Source: an uncultured Prevotellaceae bacterium (lineage in GTDB: Bacteria > Bacteroidota > Bacteroidia > Bacteroidales > Bacteroidaceae). From it: a stretch of 64,000 nucleotides of DNA. Position numbers and translations under genes: made by a program. The notes below the pieces were generated by a model that saw only the letters and a program-made list of their open reading frames with translations, made no database searches and was not told the origin of the DNA. Below, piece by piece: positions 17,144 to 25,890 of this stretch. Within the stretch, counting starts at the first letter, position 1. Each line of letters begins with the position of its first letter. The stretch spans positions 62,001 through 126,000 of the forward strand of contig CACYXD010000005.1 in NCBI GenBank assembly GCA_902778255.1. Direction: 5' to 3'.

Positions 17144-18043
17144 TTATTCTAATACTTCTACATCATCGATAGTGCGAATAATAAGCTCCCACTGGTCGCG
17201 ATAGCGCTTGATGACACCCGTGAGGTTCATCTTGCCGGTAGGCAACTTCTTGGCAGCGAAGTCGGCATAGTTGCTGGTGTAGAGCTGTACGCCGCCAGTC
17301 TGTCCATCGGGCAACTCGTTAAAATACCATGAGGTAGAGAAGTCGGGATGAGAATATGCCGACTCACCCTTTACGAAGGTATATGGATCAACATACTGCT
17401 TGGTAGTAGTGTTGTAGTAGCCACCCTTTTTGATGCTGACATTCTTGATGGTACACAGTTTGCCGGCATCAGTGTTGATGTCCCATGATGTAGAGAATAC
17501 CTCAGGGGTAATTGTCTTTGTCTGGCCTGTATAGGTGAAATGGTCCTGCCAAAGGGCACGAGGCATACGACTGACACTTGTGTCGCCATCTTTGGTATAA
17601 GGCGTACCAATAGTTGCACTCTTACGATAGTTACCGATATAGAGACCATTCAATTCAACTAGAATTTCTTGTCCTACAGCCAAATACCCGAACACACCTC
17701 CTTGTGCAATGCCAATGAAGATAGCACCTGTCTCATCCTGTACGGCAATCTCGTTGTACATGTTGCCCTGAATATCGTTGGCGGTAACAATAGCCTTGAT
17801 CTGCATGGGCTCAGTGACCTGAGCGTATTTGCCTTCAGTGGAAATTTCTGTGGCGTATTTAGCCTTCAGTTGTGCAATAGTCAGCAGATTCGTCTCTTTG
17901 ATAGAAGGATTTCCATAGAGGTTGGCATCTGGTGTAGCAGGTACTTTCCAATCGTCACCAAACAACCCGTCGTTGCCATTCATACAGCTGGCAAAGAGTC
18001 CGCATACAAGTACTAATAATATGTTATAATATATCTTTTTCAT
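17144..18043 (-). CDS. DUF5689 domain lipoprotein
   Basis: The 299-residue lipoprotein has a signal with lipobox GLFASC (Cys about 20). A DUF5689-type domain follows, starting at TIAQLKAKYATE and containing QIKAIVTANDIQGNMYNEIAVQD, a pattern seen in OB-fold-like surface proteins. The ATG at 18043 is used, since the upstream in-frame start is TTG. It lies directly downstream of the TonB-dependent receptor gene, and receptor plus lipoprotein probably form a surface uptake complex. The substrate is not evident. Confidence 0.78.
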   Translation of the reverse strand: MKKIYYNILLVLVCGLFASCMNGNDGLFGDDWKVPATPDANLYGNPSIKETNLLTIAQLKAKYATEISTEGKYAQVTEPMQIKAIVTANDIQGNMYNEIAVQDETGAIFIGIAQGGVFGYLAVGQEILVELNGLYIGNYRKSATIGTPYTKDGDTSVSRMPRALWQDHFTYTGQTKTITPEVFSTSWDINTDAGKLCTIKNVSIKKGGYYNTTTKQYVDPYTFVKGESAYSHPDFSTSWYFNELPDGQTGGVQLYTSNYADFAAKKLPTGKMNLTGVIKRYRDQWELIIRTIDDVEVLE

Positions 18044-18063
18044 AATCTTCAATCTTTATTCAG

Positions 18064-20637
18064 TTAGAACTTGTAAGCAATATTCAGCATTCCGTTGATA
18101 CCATATGCATAGTATTTGAACGGATTCTTCTGGAACTGATAAGCACGTACGTTGTCGCTGGCAGTGTAGCTAGAGCGACTCTGTTCATAACCACCAGTCA
18201 CGATCTTCTGATTATTCAGCAGGTTGGTAATCATCAGGTTAATGCTCATTGAGCGTCCCTTGCTCAGATAGAGGCTCTTACCAATAGAGGCATCGAGCAT
18301 AAATCCACCATGCCCCTTGGCCTGTGCCACAGCACTCTCCAATACATTTCCGTTGTTATCATACACAGGCTCAAAGTCCAGGCGGTTACGCTTGTCGAGT
18401 GTTGACTGATAGCGGTATGAGGGTGAGTAGCTGAGGTAGATGCGATCATAATAGTTGCCGTTGAGGTCGATGAACCAGCCGTTCTTGTGGTAGCTTAAGA
18501 TGAGGCTCAGTGCGGTGAGTGGTGTGCCGGCCTCGCGCATGTTCTTATTATATACTATCTCAGGTTGGCCATTATTAGCATCGTTGAATGTTCCCTTGGT
18601 GCTACTCATATACCACACCCGCGCGTTGTTGGTGTTGCGCGCTTCACTGATAGTTCCCAAAGTCTTAATGTTGATTGCATCAGTGACCTTGAAGTTCAAA
18701 CCCCATTCTACACCATAGTATTCCTTTGATATGCCAGTCATGGAAACGTATGAGAACGAGTTGATATCATCGAAATAGAAGTTCTGCCACTCGGTAGCAT
18801 TCTCCACAATGGCACCGTAGGCCATGATGTTGGCCTTTAGCCATGAGTTCTGCATAGAATAGCCAATCTCAGCAGAGTAGTTTTTCTCGTTTTTCAGGTC
18901 AACGATAAAGTCGTTGTTCATCTCAGGTGATACAAAAGCCGATTGTGCTTGTGGGGCGCGTAACTCAATGCCGAAACCACCGTTGATAGAATGACCGTGG
19001 CCCAGATTGACAATGGCACCAGTCTTACCGCCGCCTTCAAGGAAATGAGCTTTATCTCCTTTTCCGTAAGAGTTGTTGAGGAACATACCGTTCTTCATCT
19101 TACCCTCGCGTTGCATCTCGACACCACCTACGCGTCCGCTAACGAAAGCATGGGTGTTGCCACCAATGTTGGCTGCGTAGGTCATCCAGAAGCTGGCCTT
19201 GTTGACAAAGATATTATAGTCGTAGCCAAATTTGTCGCCTTCACGTACTGCACCGTCAGGATTGTTGGCATCGTATTGAACACGGGCATCATCAGCTGCG
19301 TATGTGCCCAAAGCGTAGGTGTTGATGTTGTGGAATACGGTAGCACCCAACAAATCCTCCATCGTCTGATAGTGCATACCTTTATTGGTGGCTAACTGGA
19401 TACCCAGGTTCAGACGCTGGTCTTTGTTCAGGTCAAAGTTTAGGTTTGATGCCAATGCAATATTCAGGTTGTCGTTGTGCTTAGCCTGGATAAAATACAT
19501 AGCATCGGCTCCCTGTGCAGCTGCATTGCGGTTGGCCAAGTAAAGTTTGTCAAAGTCAATCTGGCGGTTGTGCTGATTGCCTGACATCAGGTTCTTGGCA
19601 CGCAGCCAGTCATCGGCTCCTGCTAAAGTACGGTTGTTGACATCCGCCTCATACCATACATCAAAATAGCTACTGGGCAGGTTCTTCCAATAGTTTGGAT
19701 GTGGGTTGTCGGAATTGTTGTAGTTCAGCTTAGTGCTCTTGTACATGGAATAACGGCCTGTCAATGAGGTTACCAGTTTCATCTGGTCGTTGATTTTCCA
19801 ATCCCAGGTCATAATAGCCGTTGGGGCGAAGTCGTTGACAACACGTGAGTTACGCTTCTTACCGTCTTGCCATCCCCAGTAAGGATTATAGTATCGGTCA
19901 TTGGCAAGCCAGTACATCTCGTCGGTGGCAGCACCCTGTGAGGCGCGTTCGGTGGGATTTCCCCATGTTACAAATGAAAGGTGGTGCTGGTCGTTGATAA
20001 ATTTCTCAGCTCCGAAGAAGTAGCTGAGTGAATTATAGAATGTACCCTCTACATAAGCGGTGTTCATGTTTGCCCAACGATAGGTCACATTAGCCGAGTA
20101 GGCCCATCCGTTTTCCTTAACGCCGCTGTTATATGTATACATACCGCGTAAGGTATAGTTGCGGTTGGCACCCGACAGTGTGATGCGCTGACCAGTGGCA
20201 AAAGCTGATGGGCGGAAGTTGTAGTTGTTTGAACCTGCCATACCCGTCATGGCGAAGTTGTTGTCTTCGAATGGAAGTGAGTTTTCCATACCACGGGTCT
20301 GTTGGTTCAGACCACCAACGATGGAGTAGCGAAACTGGCCTGTCTCCATGTCGTTCATTTGGACGCCATTGATGTAGATGTCGTTGTACTTTTGGTTGAA
20401 AGCACGGTAACGGAAACGCATAGGACTGAACAAGTAGCCTACTTGTGAGGCATAGATGTTTGAATTGGAGCCGGTGATAGTGACGTTTTGCGACATATCA
20501 TCGTCCTCGCCCAGCTGTGCTTCCGTAAAGGTGAAAGCCTGTTCGTCCAGCACGCCCAGCGAGTCTGCCTCGGTCTGAGCCATAGCTGCAGGAGCGACAC
20601 ATAATGCCATCAACGCGAATTTCAGCTTTTTATTCAT
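18064..20637 (-). CDS. TonB-dependent outer-membrane receptor
   Basis: The 857-residue protein has a signal peptide (about 1-20, ending AMAQ). A plug-like region contains NVTITGSNSNIYASQVGYLFSP and NDIYINGVQMND, and a long beta-barrel follows with alternating aromatic strands. The last strand ends in an aromatic residue (...GINGMLNIAYKF), as expected for BAM insertion. There is no N-terminal carboxypeptidase-regulatory domain, so it is not a classical SusC. It is the first gene of an operon with two surface lipoproteins and is divergent from the secreted endonuclease/phosphatase-like gene. It should import a substrate across the outer membrane with ExbBD/TonB energy. Confidence 0.85.
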   Translation of the reverse strand: MNKKLKFALMALCVAPAAMAQTEADSLGVLDEQAFTFTEAQLGEDDDMSQNVTITGSNSNIYASQVGYLFSPMRFRYRAFNQKYNDIYINGVQMNDMETGQFRYSIVGGLNQQTRGMENSLPFEDNNFAMTGMAGSNNYNFRPSAFATGQRITLSGANRNYTLRGMYTYNSGVKENGWAYSANVTYRWANMNTAYVEGTFYNSLSYFFGAEKFINDQHHLSFVTWGNPTERASQGAATDEMYWLANDRYYNPYWGWQDGKKRNSRVVNDFAPTAIMTWDWKINDQMKLVTSLTGRYSMYKSTKLNYNNSDNPHPNYWKNLPSSYFDVWYEADVNNRTLAGADDWLRAKNLMSGNQHNRQIDFDKLYLANRNAAAQGADAMYFIQAKHNDNLNIALASNLNFDLNKDQRLNLGIQLATNKGMHYQTMEDLLGATVFHNINTYALGTYAADDARVQYDANNPDGAVREGDKFGYDYNIFVNKASFWMTYAANIGGNTHAFVSGRVGGVEMQREGKMKNGMFLNNSYGKGDKAHFLEGGGKTGAIVNLGHGHSINGGFGIELRAPQAQSAFVSPEMNNDFIVDLKNEKNYSAEIGYSMQNSWLKANIMAYGAIVENATEWQNFYFDDINSFSYVSMTGISKEYYGVEWGLNFKVTDAINIKTLGTISEARNTNNARVWYMSSTKGTFNDANNGQPEIVYNKNMREAGTPLTALSLILSYHKNGWFIDLNGNYYDRIYLSYSPSYRYQSTLDKRNRLDFEPVYDNNGNVLESAVAQAKGHGGFMLDASIGKSLYLSKGRSMSINLMITNLLNNQKIVTGGYEQSRSSYTASDNVRAYQFQKNPFKYYAYGINGMLNIAYKF

Positions 20638-20672
20638 AGGATTTTAAGATTAATAAAATTTGTTGCTGTGTG

Positions 20673-20703
20673 CAAAGATACATCAAAAAAATGTAACGAC
20701 AAA
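20673..20703 (-). promoter_or_regulatory. Promoter of the TonB-receptor operon (TTTG-N19-TATCTTTG)
   Basis: On the reverse strand, TATCTTTG (20673-20680) is preceded by TTTG (20700-20703) with a 19-bp spacer. This is a textbook Bacteroidota promoter. Confidence 0.8.
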
Positions 20704-20778
20704 GTATTTTATAAAAAACTTTTCTCGTCCATAGAATAAAATATATGTCTAAAATGTATGGTATATCAGTTTTTTTTG

Positions 20779-20786
20779 TATCTTTG
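20779..20786 (+). promoter_or_regulatory. -7 promoter box TATCTTTG of the endonuclease/phosphatase gene
   Basis: TATCTTTG follows a T-run and lies 43 bp before the ATG at 20830. It lies inside a longer open frame beginning at 20758 and so argues against that start. Confidence 0.65.
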
Positions 20787-20829
20787 CACTCAAGAATTAT
20801 TAACTAAGCCTAAATGTAAAGATCTGAAT

Positions 20830-21882
20830 ATGAAAAAGACAATGATTTTGACGGTACTGTTGCTCGTGATAGGAGTCGGTCCCACCTTTGCTCAGGAGAA
20901 GAAATTCTCTATGTATGGTATCGGATTCTACAATCTTGAGAATCTGTTTGATACGTGTCATGACGAAGGTCATAACGACTATCAGTTCCTGCCCGATGGA
21001 CAGTATAAGTGGACAGGACTGAAATATACCCACAAACTGCGTAATATGGCTCGCGTACTGTCGGAGATGGGCACGGACAAGTTACCGAATATCGGATGTG
21101 CCATCATCGGCGTGTCGGAGATTGAGAATGCCAAATGTATGGAAGATCTCTGCAATCAGGAGCCTTTGAAGAAGCGCGGTTACAAGTTCGTACATGTCGA
21201 AGGCCCCGATTACCGCGGCGTTGACTGTGCCATGATTTACAATCCTCGGTTGTTTACGGTAGAGAATGTCACGCTGATGCCCTATGTTTACACTCTGCCA
21301 GAGGATAGTGCACGTAATACCCGTGGTTTCCTCACCGTGAGTGGTAAACTGGCGGGCGAGCATGTGGCCGTCATTGTCAATCACTTGCCTTCGCGATTCT
21401 CTGGCTCTTTCTATCGTGAGGAAGGGGGACGCCAGATTCGCCTTGTGAAGGACTCGCTGTTCCGTGTAGATCCCAATTTCAAGATCTTTATCATGGGCGA
21501 TATGAATGACGACCCTCAAGACCCATCAATGGCTGTGGCACTGGGAGCTAAGCGTAAGATGAAGGATGTTGAGGAGCACGGTCTGTGGAACCCTTGGTGG
21601 GATACATTGGCCAATGGAACGGGCACGCTGATGTATGATGGCAAGTGGAACCTGTTTGATCAGATTATATTGTCTCAGTCATTGCTTGACCAGAAAAAGA
21701 AGAAGGACTATAGTACAATGAAATATTTTGCCCATCAGATTTTCCATCGCGACTATCTGTTTCAGAAGGAAGGGAAATATAAAGGCGGCTCATTACGTAC
21801 CCATGCCGGTGGTGTATGGTTGGATGGCTATAGCGATCATTTCCCCACAGTGGTATATGTTGTAAAAGAAGTAAAACAATAA
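20830..21882 (+). CDS. Secreted endonuclease/exonuclease/phosphatase-family protein
   Basis: The 350-residue protein has a signal peptide (ends TFAQ, about 20). The EEP (DNase I-like) fold motifs appear in order: NLENLFD, GVSEIEN (metal-binding Glu), VNHLPSR (Asn/His), GDMNDDP (Asp/Asn) and a terminal SDHFP (Asp-His). The catalytic set looks complete. The family includes nucleases and phosphodiesterases; the exact substrate is unknown. Export, the divergent TonB receptor with lipoproteins, and the uridine kinase gene 3 bp downstream suggest extracellular nucleic acid or nucleotide breakdown, which is inference. Confidence 0.85.
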   Translation: MKKTMILTVLLLVIGVGPTFAQEKKFSMYGIGFYNLENLFDTCHDEGHNDYQFLPDGQYKWTGLKYTHKLRNMARVLSEMGTDKLPNIGCAIIGVSEIENAKCMEDLCNQEPLKKRGYKFVHVEGPDYRGVDCAMIYNPRLFTVENVTLMPYVYTLPEDSARNTRGFLTVSGKLAGEHVAVIVNHLPSRFSGSFYREEGGRQIRLVKDSLFRVDPNFKIFIMGDMNDDPQDPSMAVALGAKRKMKDVEEHGLWNPWWDTLANGTGTLMYDGKWNLFDQIILSQSLLDQKKKKDYSTMKYFAHQIFHRDYLFQKEGKYKGGSLRTHAGGVWLDGYSDHFPTVVYVVKEVKQ

Positions 21883-21885
21883 GAT

Positions 21886-22503
21886 ATGACAATTATTGGA
21901 ATAGCAGGTGGCACAGGATCGGGCAAAACCACCGTCGTGAGAAAGATTGCCCAAGCACTTCCTCCTCACTGTGTGGCAGTGGTACCTATTGATTCGTATT
22001 ATAATGATACGACTGTCATGACACCTGAAGAGCGTAAAGCCATCAATTTCGACCATCCAGACGCTTTCGACTGGAAGCTTCTGACTGAACATGTGAAGAA
22101 ATTGAAAAACGGAGAGGCGGTTGAACAGCCTACTTATTCCTATATCGAAAGCAACCGACAGAAGGAAACCATTCATGTGGAACCCAAGCCTGTTATCATT
22201 ATCGAAGGTATTATGGCGTTGCATAACAAGAAGTTGCGTGACGCAATGGATTTGAAGATCTTTGTCGATACAGATAATGACGTGCGTCTGATAAGAAATA
22301 TCCGTCGTGACGTGGTCGAACGTGGTCGTACTGTGGAAATGGTGCTTGACCGCTACGAGAAGGTACTCAAGCCTATGCACGAGCAGTTTATTGAGCCAAC
22401 GAAGAAATTCGCCGATCTGATTATTCCTTGGGGGGGGGAAAACCGTACGGGTATCCATATACTGAAAACTTACATAGAAGGAATTGTCGTTCCAGGGGTA
22501 TGA
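21886..22503 (+). CDS. udk: Uridine kinase
   Basis: The 205-residue cytoplasmic kinase phosphorylates uridine and cytidine in the salvage pathway. The Walker A motif GGTGSGKTT is at residues 8-16. PIDSYYND, FDHPDAFDW and the RRDVVERGRT segment are uridine kinase signatures. It starts 3 bp after the upstream stop and overlaps the phosphatase gene by ATGA. Near the C-terminus a run of nine G (22430-22438) encodes Trp182-Gly183-Gly184. A one-base slip there would place the ribosome in the downstream gene's frame. Confidence 0.95.
   Translation: MTIIGIAGGTGSGKTTVVRKIAQALPPHCVAVVPIDSYYNDTTVMTPEERKAINFDHPDAFDWKLLTEHVKKLKNGEAVEQPTYSYIESNRQKETIHVEPKPVIIIEGIMALHNKKLRDAMDLKIFVDTDNDVRLIRNIRRDVVERGRTVEMVLDRYEKVLKPMHEQFIEPTKKFADLIIPWGGENRTGIHILKTYIEGIVVPGV
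22430..22438 (+). other. G9 homopolymer within udk, candidate slippage site
   Basis: Nine consecutive G residues lie 60 bases before the end of udk. The -1 frame stays open from here into the histidine phosphatase start at 22500. Confidence 0.8.
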
Positions 22504-23009
22504 CAAAATTATATCTGGTTCGTCATGGTGAGACGTTTGATAATGAGCGTCAGATAATGCAGGGGCAGACACAAGGCGAACTGAACGCTACAGGAATCCG
22601 TCAAGCTGAAGAATTGAGTATTCAGTTGGCGGATATCCATTTTGATGCCATCGTGGCCAGTGATTTGTGGCGAGCTGTCCATACGGCTCGTATCCTGGCG
22701 GAGCCACATCATCTGTCTGTTGTCACCACCCCTTTGCTTCGTGAGCGTGACTGGGGGAGTTTTACGGGACGCTTTATTCCTGATTTGAAGGATATAAAGC
22801 CTTGGCCAAATGATATAGAGTCGTTACCTATGATGAAGGATAGGGCAGGGCGCTTTCTTGACTTTATTCTCAATAAATATCCTGATAATCAGATACTTGC
22901 AGTTGGTCATGGAATCATTAATAAAGCTATTCAGGCAGTGTATTGGCATAAAGAGATGCATGAGATAGAGAAAATGAAAAATGCCGAGGTACGAATCCTC
23001 GACATTTAA
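22500..23009 (+). CDS. Histidine phosphatase family protein (phosphoglycerate mutase-like)
   Basis: The 169-residue protein has the catalytic LVRHGET motif at residues 5-11, DLWRAVHTARILAEP, the acidic RERDWG segment and the second His in AVGHGIINKAI. These are the four hallmarks of the branch 2H-phosphatase family. The substrate is unknown; family members dephosphorylate sugar phosphates, cobalamin intermediates or nucleotides. The ATG at 22500 overlaps the udk stop, so translation is probably coupled. A role in nucleotide salvage is possible from context. Confidence 0.88.
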   Translation: MTKLYLVRHGETFDNERQIMQGQTQGELNATGIRQAEELSIQLADIHFDAIVASDLWRAVHTARILAEPHHLSVVTTPLLRERDWGSFTGRFIPDLKDIKPWPNDIESLPMMKDRAGRFLDFILNKYPDNQILAVGHGIINKAIQAVYWHKEMHEIEKMKNAEVRILDI

Positions 23010-23034
23010 CTTCTAATTCTCAATTCAGCCTTTT

Positions 23035-23832
23035 TTATCGTCTTCCTCCACCGCTGTGGCTATTGCCGTGTGAAGTATGAACACCACTTCGGGTGGAAGA
23101 GTTGCGACTTCCAGAACTGCCCTGCCTGTTTCCGCCATTGCTGCGGCTTCCACCGATGTTATGGTTACTCGTTCCATGATTACGTGTTCCGCCTATATTA
23201 CGGTTACTTGTTCCATGGTCATGTGTTCCACCTATGTTACGGTTGCTGGTTCCATAATCACGGCTTCCACCGATATGGCGATTGTTATCATGATGATTGC
23301 GATAGTCGCCTCGGTCCCACTGGTTGCGCATACCCACGTGATGGTCACGGTGGGTGGCAGGACGGAAGTGTGAGTGGCGTCCTTCGTACCAACTTCTGCC
23401 TCCATTGTGACGCCAGCTATGGCCACCGCGATAGGTTAAGTAAAAGTGTGGGCGTCCGAAATAGAAATAGTCGCGATGAGGGTAGCGTACATATATGCCA
23501 AAGTGCCAGTAGCCTGTGTCCCAATAGAGTGGACGGTAGAAATAAGTCGCGGCACGAAAGGCATCCCATTGCCACTGATAGAGAATATAGCTGAGGTCGA
23601 GGTTGCGGCGATCCCAATAGGTTCCGAATACATTGTGCTCGCTGGTCACAGACATCAGGTAGTCGAGATTGATCTCGTAGGCTGCCTCGTATTGTGCATC
23701 ACTCAGGTTCAACTCGTAAGCCATCTTGTCGGTTAGGAAGAGTGCCTCTCTGCGGGCCTGTTCATATGGCATAGCGTTTGCCGATGCTACTATCGTCAGC
23801 ATGGAAACCAGGGTAAACAACATCTTTTTCAT
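23035..23832 (-). CDS. Exported His/Gly/Asn-rich protein with 13-residue tandem repeats
   Basis: I do not recognise a characterised family. The 265-residue product has a signal peptide (ends ANA, residue 20). A helical N-terminal part (21-60, with LNLSDAQYEAAYEINLDYL) and a very Tyr/Trp/Phe-rich middle (70-140) follow. The C-terminus (about 180-265) is low-complexity and rich in His, Gly, Asn, Ser and Arg. It includes about four copies of a NIGGTxxHGTSNR unit (186-236). Such a tail could bind metal or stay disordered. It has its own TATCTTTG promoter box and is monocistronic. The downstream neighbour is the convergent phosphatase gene. Confidence 0.75.
   Translation of the reverse strand: MKKMLFTLVSMLTIVASANAMPYEQARREALFLTDKMAYELNLSDAQYEAAYEINLDYLMSVTSEHNVFGTYWDRRNLDLSYILYQWQWDAFRAATYFYRPLYWDTGYWHFGIYVRYPHRDYFYFGRPHFYLTYRGGHSWRHNGGRSWYEGRHSHFRPATHRDHHVGMRNQWDRGDYRNHHDNNRHIGGSRDYGTSNRNIGGTHDHGTSNRNIGGTRNHGTSNHNIGGSRSNGGNRQGSSGSRNSSTRSGVHTSHGNSHSGGGRR
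23125..23277 (-). repeat. 39-bp tandem repeats encoding NIGG...HGTSNR units
   Basis: About four imperfect 39-bp copies sit inside the His/Gly-rich protein gene. They are in frame and diverged mostly at the sixth to ninth residues of each unit. Confidence 0.8.
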
Positions 23833-23878
23833 AATCGTATTCTTTAATTGTTAGACATTCTGTTTCTTATTTCTGTTG

Positions 23879-23886
23879 CAAAGATA
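23879..23886 (-). promoter_or_regulatory. -7 promoter box TATCTTTG of the His/Gly-rich protein gene
   Basis: This reverse-strand TAnnTTTG box lies 46 bp upstream of the ATG at 23832. Confidence 0.6.
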
Positions 23887-23904
23887 GGCTGAAATAATGA
23901 ACGG

Positions 23905-23943
23905 AAAAAGGGATTTTCCCTAAATAGTATGAGGAAAATCCCT
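23905..23943 (-). terminator. Terminator of the sugar transferase-wzi-lipocalin transcript
   Basis: A perfect 11-bp stem (AGGGATTTTCC / GGAAAATCCCT) with a 13-nt loop is followed on the reverse strand by a T-run. It lies 36 bp after the lipocalin-like gene. Confidence 0.8.
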
Positions 23944-23978
23944 AAGCGTGATATGGAATTGCGTCAAGACTATTGCGT

Positions 23979-24368
23979 CTAATACTTATAAAACATCCAT
24001 GTCTGGCCTTCTTTGCTAAGTACAAGGTCATCGGAATTGAGTTTGTCGATTCTTAGGCGTATGTTGTCGAAGGGCTTTAAACCATAATATTGTTCGATAT
24101 TGACGGTGTCTGCCTTGTCTCCATAGATCGACCTACATTGTATAAACAAGCTGTCACCAAAATGTTGGAAGTTGCCATACACTTCTGCAGCATGAGTATT
24201 ACGTAATGAGACAATAGCTCCAGAGAAACTTACGTACATACTGTCGGAACCTGACATACGCCACTGACCAAAAAGATCACCGGCCTCGCCTCCTTCTTGG
24301 CAAGAGCTAATGAGGCCAATACTCAACAACCAACAGCTAATGACCAATATTTTAAAGAATTTTACCAT
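23979..24368 (-). CDS. Small lipocalin-like lipoprotein
   Basis: The 129-residue lipoprotein has lipobox LISSC (Cys 23). A beta-rich domain of roughly 100 residues opens with LFGQWRMSGSDSMYVSF and resembles lipocalin-like domains common in Bacteroidota. The gene overlaps the 3' end of wzi by 17 bp, so the two are translated from one message. A role in capsule or exopolysaccharide surface assembly is inferred only from this linkage. Confidence 0.7.
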   Translation of the reverse strand: MVKFFKILVISCWLLSIGLISSCQEGGEAGDLFGQWRMSGSDSMYVSFSGAIVSLRNTHAAEVYGNFQHFGDSLFIQCRSIYGDKADTVNIEQYYGLKPFDNIRLRIDKLNSDDLVLSKEGQTWMFYKY

Positions 24369-25878
24369 GGAATGCGATTTTTAAATCAAACGTGGAGTTG
24401 TCACCGTATATGTTTCCTTTGTCAAAGGCATATGCTGCGCTGATCTGCCAGGGACCTGTTGTGTAGGTGCCCTGTAGCATTGCATCAAAGGAATGATGCT
24501 TTGTCGGCAGAGGAGCGTGATATGTGCCCCATCCTTCTTGATAGGAACCTTTGACAAGATAGCTCAATTGTTTTGTTAGCTCTCCATTCACACCAAAATG
24601 CCATGCCTTGATGCGGTTGTCGCTATAAGCCGTATATCCACCTTTATTATAAATTGGTGATGCAATCAAAGGATTGCCTGGAGTCAATCCGAAATGTGTG
24701 TAACTATCATAAGCCGCATGATTGTAGTAATCGTCGTTGCCAGTTACGTAGTCGCCGATGACGATACCTGAAGTCGAGACTGGGTAGTCGCGACTGTCAT
24801 AATGCAGGGGACCAGACTGGTTGGTGGTCTGGAGGTATTCTATCACAGCTCCCCTTACATATTGAACGTCAGACGCTTTGTTGTTGTATTGCAGCCCCCA
24901 GAGTCCGTCGAAGCCATTGCCTTTGCGTATGCCGGAGCCGTCTTCAAAAGGATTGTCTAGATAGGCCTGTAGCAGGTTGTCATTGTTGATGTTCCAGCCA
25001 ATCTGTGCTGTCATCATGCCTACATGATTGCCAAAAATCCAGTCTTCCAGAGCATTGTGTTCGTAGAACTTGCTATCACCAAAGGGGAGTATTACATCAA
25101 AGAAAGCCTTCAGATCAGAGGACTTCTCTTTCTGATGGATTGTCCCATCGGAACTGTTGTATCTATAGAGTGTGCCACCAAACTGTACCATGTGTTCAAT
25201 TCCCACCAAACCAAAGATACGTTTCTTTGGATTGGTACGAATATACAGGTGCTTTTGGTGCATATAGATACCTGTGGCGTACTTTGTGTTGATATTCTTT
25301 CCTTTGCCTGGATCACCACGATAGAAGGCCTCTTCCCGATAATTGCTATCCAAGAATCTGCCATAGCCGCCGTCAAAGTTTATCTGAATCCAATCTTTGG
25401 TAAACGGAACTGTCCAGAATCCGTTTGTTCCGATATGAAACTGAAGGAATGGTTTTGCGTTGGTACCTTTAACAAACGAACCAGTGGAGAGCAAATCGTC
25501 GCGTATGGCCTGCTGCTGTTCGCGAGTACCAAATTCCAGAAAGAAATCTTGATATGACAGGTTGGCATAACACTGCTGGAGGTAGGCTTTGTGGTTGGCG
25601 TGACTGGAACCGATGAAATCTACGGCTCCTGATAAAATGAGATCATTACCTAATGAATGCTCTACATTGACGGCTCCACGCATATATCCCGTGTTTGACC
25701 GTGTTGCAAGAATGTCGTGACGATTTGATGTCAATTGAAAGGCTGTGAAATCACCTGTACCTATTGCTGTTTCTGCAGCCAGATTGTATGTAATGGTCGT
25801 CTGTTGTTTGTCCTGGGCCTTTGCCAGTAACGAACACCCTAGGCCAACTACCATCAAGCAGATATGTTTGTAAATCAT
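24352..25878 (-). CDS. wzi: Capsule assembly Wzi family outer-membrane protein
   Basis: The 508-residue protein has a signal peptide (about 1-21, ending LLAKAQ). The beta-barrel pattern fits the Caps_assemb_Wzi family: FLEFGTREQQQAIRDDLLSTGS, FWTVPFTKDWIQINFDGGYG and GIYMHQKHLYIRTNP are the kind of conserved segments expected. Wzi proteins organise polysaccharide at the outer surface. It lies 12 bp downstream of the initiating sugar transferase, which places this leftward trio in the exopolysaccharide locus. Confidence 0.85.
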   Translation of the reverse strand: MIYKHICLMVVGLGCSLLAKAQDKQQTTITYNLAAETAIGTGDFTAFQLTSNRHDILATRSNTGYMRGAVNVEHSLGNDLILSGAVDFIGSSHANHKAYLQQCYANLSYQDFFLEFGTREQQQAIRDDLLSTGSFVKGTNAKPFLQFHIGTNGFWTVPFTKDWIQINFDGGYGRFLDSNYREEAFYRGDPGKGKNINTKYATGIYMHQKHLYIRTNPKKRIFGLVGIEHMVQFGGTLYRYNSSDGTIHQKEKSSDLKAFFDVILPFGDSKFYEHNALEDWIFGNHVGMMTAQIGWNINNDNLLQAYLDNPFEDGSGIRKGNGFDGLWGLQYNNKASDVQYVRGAVIEYLQTTNQSGPLHYDSRDYPVSTSGIVIGDYVTGNDDYYNHAAYDSYTHFGLTPGNPLIASPIYNKGGYTAYSDNRIKAWHFGVNGELTKQLSYLVKGSYQEGWGTYHAPLPTKHHSFDAMLQGTYTTGPWQISAAYAFDKGNIYGDNSTFDLKIAFHGKIL

Positions 25879-25890
25879 GATGCGGTAGTT

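Noticed and set aside
22428-22499. Longer N-terminus for the histidine phosphatase starting within udk
   Set aside because: It would start at TTG inside the G tract and overlap udk. The ATG at 22500 directly precedes the catalytic LVRHGET region and overlaps the udk stop.
23125-23277. Repeats that might suggest a CRISPR array
   Set aside because: The 39-bp units are contiguous without spacers, in frame, and encode a protein repeat.
23905-23943. Inverted repeat as an operator for the His/Gly-rich protein gene
   Set aside because: It lies just after the lipocalin-like gene and is followed by a T-run in the leftward direction, so a terminator is the simpler reading.
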